In this document: in pieces, positions 35,948-46,805 of the stretch
How the letters are laid out: each line of letters begins with the position of its first letter
Position numbering within the stretch: position 1 is the first letter of the stretch
NCBI RefSeq assembly: GCF_035222485.1
Contig: NC_085925.1
Coordinates: 2,294,001-2,358,000, forward strand
DNA: 64,000 nucleotides
Direction: 5' to 3'
From: Podospora pseudoanserina
Lineage: Eukaryota > Ascomycota > Sordariomycetes > Sordariales > Podosporaceae
The notes under the pieces: model-generated
What the model saw: the letters and a program-made list of their open reading frames with translations, nothing else
Databases searched by the model: none
What the model was told of the DNA's origin: nothing
Made by a program: the position numbers and the translations under genes

Positions 35948-36896
35948 GCCACAGTGGCATAATTACCCCACGAAAGACGGGAGGTCAACTGTGGGTCCCC
36001 CCAACTTCCCCAGCCGCCCAGCCACAGCAACTGGCAGAGCTGACATATGCCCGGAAGCTCGGAAGTACGGGGGATCTTCTGGGGATTGCGTCGGCGCTAA
36101 GGCGCATGAACCAGCCGACTCCGATCTCGGCATCGAGGAGTGGACTCGGCCGTCGCTCTGCCGTGCGTCGGTGCAACGCATTGATAGGGAAGCCGGGTGG
36201 GCAGGTTGTGTCACTCATCAAACAGCTGCTGCTGAGAGCTTGTTGGGGTAGCTCTGCCCGATGGATGTTTGGATTTACCATCTCTTTTGTCTCCCAGAGC
36301 CATTTCACCTGTGACTGTTGCAGCCCATGACCAGGAAGCGTTGTTAAAAAGCCGGCGAGCTGAACTTTGTGTGTCTGTGATATCCCGCCTCTCTTCACCC
36401 ACGTTCTGGAGCCATTCGCTTTCGACGCGTTTGCTTTTGATACCGAATCACCAAGCCCCGACTGTGAAGGGGTTCGTTGTCTCTCTTCAATTTGATCACG
36501 TCTTTTTCTTCCTCCTCATTACTCATCTTCTCCCTCTTCCCTGCTCAACCGGACAAATAAATTCCACTCTGGATCCCGACAATTTTTTGGCACCTTTTTG
36601 GAAGCTTGGCAGACCCCGTCTCCGCCGCAAAAACCAGCATTATTTTTTTGTTTTCTTTCGCGGATAAAGGCGGGCTCTGTTTGTCACTCTCACAGCAGCC
36701 CCTCAGTCACTCTCTTCTTCGGTGTGTATGTGTTTCCAGACATCAATTGGCGTGCCACTCCTACAAGACCATCTCACTCAAGTAGAATTGTGAGATGAAG
36801 GAGAGCGGAATAAACGGCGGCTTGGACACTCTCAAACCGCCTCATCAGATTCTTGCAGTCGCAACTTCACCCCTCACCACCACAACCACCGCAATC
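35948..36896. other. Intergenic region with pyrimidine-rich leader
   Basis: This 0.95 kb lies between the divergent mannosidase and membrane-protein genes. Frames open here (for example 35985-36398 minus and 36269-36667 plus) lack motifs. From about 36450 to 36890 the plus strand is rich in CTCTTCC-type tracts, typical of promoter and leader of a constitutive fungal gene. Confidence 0.4.
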
Positions 36897-37814
36897 ATGG
36901 ACGCCAAAACTACCACCACCACCACCAGTGCCGTCCCCCCAAGCGAGCAAACCACAAAATGGAACACCAAAAACCTCCCCTTCCGCCTCGGCGCCGACCT
37001 CGCCTCCGCCGCCTCAGCAGCCGTCCTCGTAGCACCCATCATCTCAGTCATTGACCGGTATTTCTCCCCCCTTTTTTCCCCCGTGATCTCACCCACTAGG
37101 TCACTAACATCCTCCAGATCAATAATGGAAAACGCCTCAGGCCGCTCCCCCCTCCTAACCTCCCTCCGCACCTCCCTCACCACCTTCCTCACCTCCCCCA
37201 AAACAATGTTCCTCTCCAAACCCTTCGGCCTCATCTTCGCCCTCTACGGCGGCACCTACCTCACAGCCAACACCCTAGACACCTACCTCTCAACAACGCA
37301 ATCCCTGCCCCCCACATACGTCTCCTCCGGCCCAGAAAAGTTCATCGCCTCCTCCACAGCAAACATAGGAATCTGCATCTACAAAGACCAAGTTTTTGTC
37401 CGCCTGTTTGGTCCCCCGGGCATCACCCGCCCTGTCACCCTCCCGTCGTACGCGCTGTTTGCGATGAGGGATTGCATGACGATTTTCGCGTCGTTTAATG
37501 TGCCGGGGCTGCTGGGGCCGAGGATACAGGAGAGGCTGAGCGAGGGGTGGAGGAGGTCGGGGCCGACGGGGGCGACGATGGCGCAGTTTGCCGCGCCGGC
37601 GGCGGTGCAGGTTTTTAGCACGCCGGTGCACCTTTGGGGGTTGGACATTTACAACAGGCCGGGGGTGGGGGTGGGGGAGAGGGTGAGGTTGGTGGTGAGG
37701 AATTGGGGGGTGAGCACGGCGGCGAGGGTGTGCAGGATCGTGCCGGCTTTTGGGGTGGGGGGGGTGGTGAATTTCAAGGTGAGGGGGGGGTTGATGGGGG
37801 GGTTGGGGGAGTGA
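36897..37814 (+). CDS. Conserved fungal membrane protein, probably mitochondrial
   Basis: Two exons, 36897-37057 and 37118-37814; 285 aa. The 60-nt intron has donor GTATTT, a CACTAAC branch site and CCAG acceptor, but contains no stop and keeps frame. An upstream in-frame ATG at 36795 would add 34 residues; the one at 36897 is preferred because the leader before it is compositionally non-coding. The protein starts MDAKTTTTTTSAVPP and has hydrophobic stretches near LGADLASAASAAVLVAPIIS, PFGLIFALYGGTYLTANTL, YALFAMRDCMTIFASF and AQFAAPAAVQVFSTPVHLWG. The layout is like that of a group of fungal 'sequence orphan' proteins that I believe are related to mitochondrial carriers. Function is not known. 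The 3' half uses G-rich codons. Confidence 0.65.
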   Translation: MDAKTTTTTTSAVPPSEQTTKWNTKNLPFRLGADLASAASAAVLVAPIISVIDRYFSPLFSPVISPTRSLTSSRSIMENASGRSPLLTSLRTSLTTFLTSPKTMFLSKPFGLIFALYGGTYLTANTLDTYLSTTQSLPPTYVSSGPEKFIASSTANIGICIYKDQVFVRLFGPPGITRPVTLPSYALFAMRDCMTIFASFNVPGLLGPRIQERLSEGWRRSGPTGATMAQFAAPAAVQVFSTPVHLWGLDIYNRPGVGVGERVRLVVRNWGVSTAARVCRIVPAFGVGGVVNFKVRGGLMGGLGE

Positions 37815-38199
37815 AGAGGGTTCGGAAAGGTGTGGGCAGAGCCCGAGGTTGGGGCTCGAGGATTTGGCGTGTCGGGGAGAAAGAGAAGAAGAGGTGGCGG
37901 CGGTTGTTGTTGTTTTTGTCTCAAACTAATGTGGCATGATCATCTGGCGTTTGACAAAGTTTGGTTTTTTCTTTTCTTTTTTTTTCTTTTTTACTTTGTA
38001 GAAAGGTTTGGGATATTTTTTTCTTTTTCTGTACAGGCATTTTTGGGGCGTTGATACCACACCGCGCGGGTTGGAAACAGTCAAATTCCTGTTTCGAATG
38101 TCGATTTTGAGAATTGCCTTCTTCGTGAGTGGACTAGCACCGCACCAGCTTTGGCCTGTGTACGGGGTGTGCTACCCTGTGCTGGGGGTGTGTTAATGT
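37815..38199 (+). other. T-rich 3' flank
   Basis: A T-rich stretch with runs of CTTTTTT around 37960-38035 follows the stop, consistent with a 3' UTR and polyadenylation region. No ORF worth noting. Confidence 0.4.
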
Positions 38200-40065
38200 T
38201 AATTGTAGCGATGTTAGACCCCATTCTGACACCCAGGTTAGACTTGCCTAAAGCTAAAATCGGAATTACAATTCCTTAGTTGAATGATTTCGTGGCCCAT
38301 AAGTATCACACCTGAGTTATTTTTCCCGTTGTCTTACTTCTGTTGTAAGACGTAAGTTTTTGCATGTTTGATGTTAGCATCCCTAATGCAATTTTCTTGA
38401 TCTCTTAAAAGCTGAAATAGCGAAAACACGCCCTGTATTATATTCTTAGCGTCAAGGAACCCTTTAGATGCTCTAGAAAAACAGTGTTCCCTAGTTTACT
38501 ACGGCAGTAAGGTGGATTGGCGCGCCTAACCCGGCTTCAGGAGAGTCTTGCCTTAATGCCGAAGGGACAAGGACTGGTACGGCGGCGGCAAATTAGGCCT
38601 CAAGTAGCCAAGTTAATAAACCGTCTAGTTAAGAAAGGGGTGACCTAAAGAAAGAGAATGCCGAACAACTGCTTGCTTTGCCTGTGGTACGGTATCGTCG
38701 TTGCTGTCTAGCTGTCGTTTTCGCGACGGCGGATTTGCTAGAACTTGCTCTTTTTGGGCTGGTGGAAATTCTGCTTGTAAGAGCTTCGGGGAGGTTTGAT
38801 TCTTGTCCATGGTGAAGGACGAAAGAAAGGGGGGCTTCCTTTCTTAAAGAGCTGGTTAATAGAATAGGCCGCTTATGTTTGGAATTTCGTTCGGGCGATA
38901 TGGTTGACTAGTCGTGAATGAAAAGTATAAGAAACAGTAGGGGCGGCTGCTAACGATTGGTTCTTGTGATTTCGTTCGTAAAGGGTTACTTACGTAACCG
39001 TCCAATGAGGTGGCAGAGTTAGTGTTGCGCGCCGCGTCGCGTCTTCTTTAATCGGTGGTATTGCGCCAGTATGCCCTGCGCGTTGGTTAAATGGTGAAGC
39101 GGCTACTATATATTCTCGTCGTCGCCTTAGTCCTTTTCCTTTATAGGTACTCTATTTGCGGTCCTTCTCCGCGATAATCGAGGTTCTTCTTGATCTTTTG
39201 TTATTCTCTTTTTTCGTTTTCGAGCTCTATAGTCTCGTCGAGCTTTACCTGTATGGTGCCGGAACCTGGGTTCGTTGATTTGTCAGATAGATTAGATAAG
39301 GATTCTGTCATGCCGCACCGCCTTTACGGTGGGGCCTGCCTGCTTGTCACAGTTAACCCAACGGCAGGTCGCGCAGTATGTGGGGCGCAGGACGTCCCCA
39401 GCCAATCATTAGAAAAGTCAGGAGACAGCCAATTGGGGCTGGCCCAGAAGTGCTATGGCGCCAAGACACACGAGCACTCTGCAGGATGCAAGATGCTCGG
39501 GGTGATCGAAGGCATAGCACGACGAGCACTCTACAGGATGCAAAGTGCTAGGAGTGATCGGGGTCATAGCAGGGTGAGCACTTCACGGTCCTAAAGTTCA
39601 TATATACGAAGGAACTGGCTGGTGTAGATAGATAGTTCCGTAGTATATAATTTACGTTATAATCGTTAGTATCTAGACTATTGTGATTAAAATAAGCCAT
39701 TTATTATACACTGTTTAGCTGTACTGAACCATGATGTTCAGAAGTGCCTTCAACCAGTATCCCTTTCAGAGGTTCTGGATAGGGATTCGTTATAATTAAA
39801 AGCTATTTAGGTAGAGACAAGTGTAAATAGCGAGGGAAATTCACTGCTCCTAAATAATTCTTAAGTAGTAGGCTAAGCCTATTAGGGAGCTATATCCGGT
39901 AACTCGCTTAAGATACCGCATTACAGGTGCTATTCCCGGTGCTATCACTACTTGGTCATCTAGTATCTTCCTGCCTATAGGTCTTATGCAATTTGTCTCG
40001 GGTCGCTCCTGGCCTCGTAGTTCGCCGCGGTTGCGTGACCAACCGTGCTACAACGCTGACATGGC
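38200..40065. other. AT-rich decayed block, probably repeat-derived
   Basis: All frames are broken, TA-rich words are common and there is no gene. It contains a 52-bp tandem repeat (separate entry). The position between intact genes suggests an old, RIP-affected insertion; no family could be named and no terminal repeats were found. It looks thoroughly broken and old. Confidence 0.45.
39471..39590 (+). repeat. 52-bp tandem repeat, about 2.2 copies
   Basis: Copies begin with CGAGCACTCT at 39471 and 39523, and with TGAGCACTTC at 39575. Each has GGATGCAA, GTGATCG and CATAGCA in the same places. Differences between copies are mostly transitions. Confidence 0.85.
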
Positions 40066-40158
40066 TTGGCAGGTTGTAACACACCTATGAAGAAGGATCG
40101 AGTGTTCTCCTACCACCTGGCGAACCGTCTCCCTATGCAAGGCCTCACACACCGAAGG

Positions 40159-40476
40159 CTAACCGGTGCGGTTGTGGAACTGTGCATTGAAGTAAGCCCA
40201 GCGTGCGGCTCTGGTGCGAAGGGTTTCCGAGTAAAGCGTTGTGGACGTGACAGTGAAAAGGCGCAGGAGATGGCCGTACATTTCCTGGGCGATGGCGATG
40301 AGTTTGCACGTGTGCATCAGCCTGAGATCGATCGGCTTGTTGTCGGCTGTCCTCAGTTTGTTTGCCTCAAAGCCATAGATGTACTCATCGCCATCTTCGG
40401 GGCCGGCGCCGAGATACTCGTTGTAGATGTAATTGCGCAACTCGCCGGGTATGTCCAAGAGGTGTGACCGAACCAT
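40159..40476 (-). pseudogene. Truncated F-box-like hypothetical protein
   Basis: From the ATG at 40476 the frame gives 105 aa, MVRSHLLDIPGELRNYIYNE at the start, then LMHTCKLIAIAQEMYGHLLR, TTLYSETLRTRAARWAYFNA and NRTG. The first block resembles the F-box-like opening (LLDLPGELRNxIY) of a large fungal family whose members are usually 250-400 aa. The protein ends abruptly where the AT-rich block at 38.2-40.1 kb begins, so it is probably the surviving 5' end of a longer gene. An upstream open stretch to 40749 lacks matching character and is likely leader. Function of the family is unknown. Confidence 0.55.
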
Positions 40477-40749
40477 GATGTGGACGTTGGACGAGAAACG
40501 CAGAGAGTATCGGGGCAGTGGAAAGGGACGATGATGACTAGACCGCTGATGTGGCCTCAGGTAATGGAGACTACATAGGTAATCTGTCGTGGGGAAAAGA
40601 GAATTTGGTTTGGGGACAGAAAAAGAAGACAGTGGTTTTTTCGCACATGCCGTCCCGCTATGCCTTTCGTGACGGCGGTTGTGGCGCTTCACAGACTTCA
40701 GGCAAGCGTCAATCGATAACCCAGACGGGATCCGAGGGGGGAAGGGCAC

Positions 40750-42578
40750 ACAGAGCTCAGTTACTTACGAGTCTCGCAGTTTACGGGACGGTAACGAAGG
40801 TGCGGGCAAAGGTAGTGCTAGTGGTAATGAGGTGTGAAATAAAATAAATAAAAAAAGAAAACAAAAAAAGAAAAGACCGTGGCCTACTGCAAGATGACGA
40901 AGATGGGAGCAAGGCAGCAACCCGGTGTCCACTCCCCACACCGCTGTGAGCTGGTACCGTCCCCTTCACAGATGACTATGTCGCTAAACCTTAGTACACG
41001 TTTTCCATCTCAACAACCCGGACACCTGGCCGTGGGTTTGCGTCAGATAGGTACTATACGAGCCCTGCCTGGGAAACAAGCTCAGTGACTCTACGATGAC
41101 TCCTCCGGCGACAATTTTATCCATGCCTGAAACCACGAGCCGAGACTTTCGAGCAGGAGATGTGATTTGACAATAAATAGGTTCTTACCTGGCCAACCAC
41201 TCAATATTCTCTGCTCTTCCGCATCCTCCTCTTCCTCTCTCATCCAACAACCCCGGCTTCGAGCGACCGAAGTCTATTAGGGCTGGTTCAAATGCAAAAC
41301 AAAAAGAAGTGTACATCCGTCAACCAGACAAGTAAGCTTGCCCTGCCGCTGATCATGGCTGTGACTGACTTGATGATATTGCAGCGGAACGATCTGCCAC
41401 AAGAATGACCCAATGGTTGGCAACAAGACACCAGAAACTTCTCTCCAGATAAATCTCACCAATCATGCCGTGTCGGCGTCAAACGAACAATCGGCCTCCA
41501 CCTTCGCCCACCGCCTCCCCCGTGAGTTAGCAACAAGACACGGGAAACTTCTATCCAGATGAACCTCACCAATCACACCGGGTCAAACGAATCGCCTCGG
41601 GGTCCCGGTCCTCCAGGGGGGAGGGTCGGTGGTCGTCGAGGACTGAAGAAGGTGGTTAGAACTTAGCAAGACCACTACAGGTAATCAACTTCGGTACCGC
41701 AACCTCCGTACAACGAGAAACGCCATCAGGAGAATAAAGTACCTGAATTTGACAAAGAGCCAATTTCCGACGTTCTGTCAGTGGGGTTGGGGTTTGTTCA
41801 AACAGTCTGTTGCAAAAAGACCGTTCTTGAAAAAGCGAGTGGTTAGCCATCCAGTGTCGCTGACTAAGAAGTGGGAACACAAAAGAAAAGCACCAGAGGG
41901 GTGACGGTACCTAACTGGCGATCCTGGACCTGACTGTCAACAAGACAAGCGTTGCCAGCGGCGATCCGTGAAACCTCAAACCTCTTGGATAAAAATATAT
42001 GTTGCAAGCAACAACAAGCGGACGCGCTCAGCACTGCCTGCGCAGCTTCCGGAAGCGATGGGAAGACGCGCTGGGGGTCTCGAAGGTCTTGGGCGCTTGG
42101 AGTGATGGATGTCATCGGAGGCGATGGACAGGATGACAAGTTGGGGAATATCGATGGTTGAGGCGAGTTGATGGGTGGTCAAGAGCGAGCCACTGTTATG
42201 AGGTTGAGTATCCAGCGCCCTGCCATGGGCGATGTTGTGGGGTTGTGGTTGTTTGTGTGTGTTCCCCCAGTTCACTACTCTGGGCGGGGGGGGTGGGATT
42301 TGATATGGCCCAAAGCGAGCCCACATCCTCCTAATGGTGCGTATCTTTCTTACACCAAGGCTCTTGTTGTTTGGATAAATAGCTGGGTATATAAATACAG
42401 TGATCTGTCTTGTTTCATCTGCGAACGAAAACCGAGATACCTATGATGCGGTTCTTATACTTCGCACCCTAATCTTTGCATCCATGACCCCCTCACGAAC
42501 CTCATCTACTCGTTCTTCTGTCAATATAAAATCATATTGCGACATTGACATCGAAGCCATCTATGTTTTAATATTAAT
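40750..42578. other. Stretch without a firm gene; possible spliced transcript on the minus strand
   Basis: On the minus strand near 41640-42140 there are closely spaced splice-like signals: donor GTACCG after about 41910, acceptor TTAGTCAG, an open exon-like segment (HWMANHSLFQERSFCNRLFE), then donor CAGGTACTTT. The predicted protein is short and unrecognised, so this may be a non-coding spliced transcript or chance. An A-rich run is at 40843-40875. The 110-bp-period direct repeat lies here too. Confidence 0.3.
41418..41590 (+). repeat. Imperfect direct repeat of about 63-69 bp, period 110 bp
   Basis: Copy 1 (41418-41486) and copy 2 (41528-41590) share GCAACAAGACAC, GAAACTTCT, TCCAGAT, CTCACCAATCA and GTCAAACGAA in the same order. 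Only two copies are present. No coding role is evident. Confidence 0.8.
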
Positions 42579-44606
42579 TCAAATAAACCCACTCTCCCTC
42601 AACATCTTAAGCGTCAACTCCGCCTTCAGCGTCGCCTCGTCTTTATACCCCTTTCCTTCCCCCGTGTCAATAAAATTCTCCCAAAACTTCAACCCCTCTA
42701 TCCCTTCCTCCCGACAAAGCACCCCCTTTTCCTCCGCCATCTCCAACTCTTCCTCGGCAACACCAATACTCCACCCAAACCTCTCCGCCACATCTCTCGC
42801 AGTAACCCCCCTCCCAAACTCATGCCAATCCCACGACACCTCCTTCTCAGGAGGAAACTCATGCAAATCCTTCATCCAATCCAGTAACGCCTTGATCGTC
42901 GACTCGTCCGTCCTGTCCTTGCTCTGTACAACCTTCACCCCTGATTTAAACACCCTCAGCCTAACCGGCAACTCCAATTTCTCCCATAGATTCGCTGCTT
43001 TCTCAAAGTCCGCGGGACTAACCAGTTCGACTCCGCCTCGGGCTCGGTTGAACATAGCCCATAGATCCACAAGTGAGATTACTCCCCCGGCCTTTCTCAA
43101 GACCCCCCTCCTGTCATCCGTCAAAAACTCGGCCAACGTCCTTGCCAACTCACTCAGATACAAAGAGTCGCCCCCATTACTCCCAACAATATCCTTCGTG
43201 GTGATCAACCCAAGCTGACTTGCCGACTCGGCCAACAGAGCATTCTCACTCGCGGACGAGCCCCCAGCGCCCCTGACTTGCTTCGCAAAACTTTCCGCCA
43301 AAGCTACAATCTCCTTCGCCGATGCCATGAGCGCTTCCAAGTCTTCAAAGGCGTTTCCAATGACGAGCTCGTTATTCTTGCGCATCGCCTGAGTTTGCCG
43401 CTCCAGACCGGCAATACCACCAATCTTGAGCCGTTGTCTCTCCGGTTCTGATGACCCGACAGTACCAGCACCACCGTTGGTGCCATCGGAGCGAGATGAT
43501 TTGGGGATGGGGGGCGCGTTCTGGAGAAGCCATTTCCGCTGCGTCATGCAGCCTTTGAGACGTTCATAGAATATCTTCTCACCACCATGGCGGAAAGAAA
43601 GCTTGACGTTCTCTGGGCTTTCCAGGCCAACTGGGGCGGGGGCGGTGGAGTTGAGGAAAGGGCCGGGAGATTCCGTGTTGGTTCGGGGGCTCTGAGTGAG
43701 ACTGGCTGGGATGTCGTGGGAGATGAGTGAGGCGCCGCATATTTCGCAGGATAGGAGAGAGGGATGGTTGGCAAAGGTACATCGTGGGCAGTGGAAGGAG
43801 GCATCGGGATCTGAACTTCGGGGGGGTGCTGTGAGGCCTGGAGACTGTGGTGAGGTTAGGTCAGAGATTTGCTTCGGCCTCACGGGTAGCGGCGTTTGGA
43901 GAGCCGGACTCGATGGTCCACGGGTTGATGCATTGCTGATTGCGGCTTTCAGAACATGGGTTAGGGTTGGCTTAATGCCGCATGCCAAACACGGAGGCAG
44001 AGGTGTGTGAGCGTTGGCGGCAGTAGGGTCAAAGTTGGACGGGACAGGGTTTGAGAAGCTGCAGATGTTGCAAACCCAGGTAGCTGCGCTCACGGGCGTA
44101 GGCTCAACTGGTGATACCCGGAGGACGCCCTCTTGGCGATGGGCTGGCGAGGAATTGCCGCTCCGGGAAGGGATAGAGACATGAGCTGGAGAGCGCTGTT
44201 GAAGGGGCGCACGCTTTGTTGCTTTGGGTATCAGGGTGATCTTTGGAGAGGACTTGAAAAAGCCAGCCTGAGATAGCGATTAGCAAAGAGCTTCAAGCCG
44301 CAAATCCAACACGGCACTCACATAGAACTCATAGCGTTCCACATCTTTCAGGTCCAGCGCAACCGAGTACTTTCTTGGCTCTGCCTTGTCGACGTAGCAT
44401 ATCCGATGCGATGTCAAGTAGACCTGGCCATTTTGCTGATTCGGGAGTTTGAACTTGCTAGCGAAGGTCAGTCAGTGGTGATAAGGACGATCCCAAGCAA
44501 CTCACCCCTCATACAACCCCACATTGTCTTGCACGAAAAGCAGGTCTTCATCGGGCAGGTACGAAGGCCGCAGTGCGGTTGTCAAGTCGATGTGCTTTAA
44601 GAACAT
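42579..44606 (-). CDS. vps36: VPS36, ESCRT-II subunit
   Basis: Three exons, 44606-44506, 44457-44322 and 44267-42579; 641 aa. The N-terminal GLUE/PH-like domain begins MFLKHIDLTTALRPSYLPDE and includes VYLTSHRICYVD and SVALDLKDVERYEFY. It is split by two NZF-type zinc fingers: WVCNICSFSNPV with CLACG, and FHCPRCTFANHPSLLSCEIC. The C-terminal half is the EAP45/VPS36 winged-helix region (VGNAFEDLEALMASAKEIV-like start, SGVKVVQSKD, VTARDVAERFGWSIGVAEEE, GLKFWENFI). It joins VPS22 and VPS25 and links ubiquitinated cargo and PI3P to ESCRT-III on endosomes. Start fits the family exactly. It is divergent from the THP3-like gene, with about 500 bp between starts. Confidence 0.95.
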
Positions 44607-45109
44607 TCGTCATAGTCATGGGAAGACGGCCCCGGCGCTTTGGGAACAGTTTCAGTGCGTGTGCCGTGGTTTTCCACCATGAGTTTGTTGATGAGAGACA
44701 GGATGTCTGTCGTTGTCGTTTGGTGGATCCCGACCATTGACGTAACTGGGAGACGGGGTAAGCACCTATCCACCCGCCCCGATTGTTGCATGGCTGACTC
44801 AGCGCCTCCCCAAAAGACTCGACAAAGACTCGTTAGAGCGCTCCAGCCACTCAACGCGACTCGCCGCCCACTTTTCCGCACATTGCAGCCCTCTCCTCTC
44901 CGCTCCGGTTCTCCCGAACTGCCCAACCCAACTCAACTCTCTTCGCACACTTGAGTTCGCACCATTCACCGCCATCATCAAGTTGCCATCGCCGCTTCGC
45001 TGACCAGCACTCCGACCGTATTTTTGCGACCTACTTACCTCTCTGAACAGCTACCTTTGGTTTTTTTCTCTTCTCCCACAAGAGGCAAAGCGATCACAGC
45101 AGCGACAAC
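44607..45109. promoter_or_regulatory. Divergent promoter of VPS36 and the THP3-like gene
   Basis: About 500 bp separate the two start codons. The right half of the plus strand is rich in CTC/CCA pyrimidine tracts, typical of TATA-less constitutive fungal promoters. No specific factor site was identified. Confidence 0.5.
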
Positions 45110-46805
45110 ATGATGCCGACGTGGCCAACCGCATCCCCGCCCCAGGGCGTTCCGCCCTCAACTGCCTATGCAGCAACCTATTCAGGTATGTGGCCGACAC
45201 CTCTAGACCTTCTATCCTCAAGTGAATCTCTTGCTGACTTTTTCCCCTACAGCTCCTGCTTTCACCCCAGTCCAAGTCCGACAAACCTTCGGCCAGTCCT
45301 ATTCCGCCCCACAAGCCTCCTATCCCACCACACATCCCTACGGCCCAGCCCAATCCCCTCCACCTGCCCCAGCTAATCACCAGCCGACCGCTGCTTCTCC
45401 TCCCACAGCTGATGAACAGCCCAGGAAGAAGGTTCAATGGCCTGATTCCGTCCGCTCCTACGTCCAGCGCTCTTTTTTCCCCGCCAACATGGATCCTACC
45501 GTCTCGAAAGAAGAAATGGAGGCCAAGCTCAAGGAAACCATCATGCGCGCCAGCGAGGACAACCTTCTGTATTCCATCGTGTGGGAGACGATGCCGCTGC
45601 CCCAACAAATAATCAAGCAGGAGCGTGAACAACGTGCCAAGGCCATGGCCTATCCCACTCAAGCACAAACGCCCTACTCCAATGCGCCAATGCCCATCTC
45701 CAAGAAGAGGAAGTCCGCCGACTTGGAAGATGTCGCCAATCTCAGTATCACCCCACCATGGAGGACAGGCCAAGGCGCCCGCCTCGAGGATCGCGTCACT
45801 TTTTCCAAGGATAAACGCCAAGCTACCGAGGAGAGCTCCGATAACACGAGTAAGTTGAACAAGTACGAGAAGCGCCAAAAGCGCTTCAACGGGGGCTACG
45901 TATCGACATATCGCTCCCCAAGCCCTCCCCCCGGCGATGGGCCCGTCGTGGGGACGTGCGAAAAGCTTGAGAAGAGCTATCTACGCTTGACTGCTCCTCC
46001 CAAGCCTGAGAACGTGCGTCCGCCTCGGGTGTTGAAGAACACGCTGGAGCTGCTGAAGAAGAAGTGGAAGAAGGATTCGAACTACGCATACATATGTGAT
46101 CAGTTCAAGTCCATGCGCCAGGATCTGACTGTGCAACGCGTGAGGGATGATTTTACTGTCGAGGTGTACGAAATACATGCTCGCATTGCTTTAGAAAAGG
46201 GGGATCTCGGTGAGTATAATCAGTGCCAGACTCAGCTCAAGGCACTGTACAAGTTGGGCCTCAAAGGCAAGGCCAACGAGTTCAAGGCCTATCGGATTCT
46301 TTACTTCATTCACACAGCCAACCGCACAGACTTGAATAGCGTTTTGGCAGATCTAACCCCAGCAGAAAAGAAAGACAAGGCGATCAAGCACGCCTTGGAC
46401 GTGCGGTCCTCCCTGGCCCTGGGGAACTACCATCGGTTCTTCCAGTTGTACAATGAGACCCCAAACATGGGTGCATACCTCATGGATATGTTTGTCGGCC
46501 GGGAGCGTCTTGCTGCCCTGTGCAACATTTGCAAGGCGTAAGCTCATTCTCCTGTCATGGTGAAGATCCAATGCTAACTTGACAACAGATACAAGCCTGA
46601 CGTGCCATTGCGATTTGTTACCGAGGAACTCTATTTTGAGTCCGACATGGAAGCCGCCCAGTTCATCATTGACAACGGCGGTCAGGATTTGCTCCAAGAA
46701 AAGGAGGACGGCACCATTGTCATCCTCACTGGCAAGGCTGGCCAGACATTCGAAAGCCACAAAGCGAAAGCCTTCGCCCGCGTCGACATCAAGGGCCAAA
46801 TCTAG
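45110..46805 (+). CDS. THP3/LENG8-like SAC3/GANP-domain protein
   Basis: Three exons, 45110-45185, 45253-46537 and 46589-46805; 525 aa. Start MMPTWPTASPPQGVPP. The N-terminal ~200 residues are Pro/Gln/Ser-rich, with a conserved WPDSVRSYVQRSF helix and a basic stretch (ISKKRKSADLED). The SAC3/GANP/THP3 domain starts near GTCEKLEKSYLRLTAPP and includes NYAYICDQFKSMRQDLTVQR, VEVYEIHARIALEKGDLGEY, NQCQTQLKALY, EFKAYRILYFIHT and a winged-helix end (VTEELYFESDMEAAQFI). The yeast relative Thp3 pairs with Csn12 and acts in transcription elongation and mRNA maturation in the nucleus. Long antisense frames across this gene are shadows. All phases agree. Confidence 0.92.

Noticed and set aside
35691-36330. 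Two plus-strand frames of about 180 codons
   Set aside because: They start antisense to the GH47 coding region and show no protein-like pattern.
41090-41400. TGATGA and CTGA words that could be snoRNA boxes C and D
   Set aside because: Spacing and pairing of terminal stems are not convincing; the words are short enough to be chance.
45051-45878. 275-codon minus-strand frame
   Set aside because: It lies antisense to the strongly supported THP3-like gene and shows no family motif; it mirrors the Pro-rich and charged codons of that gene.
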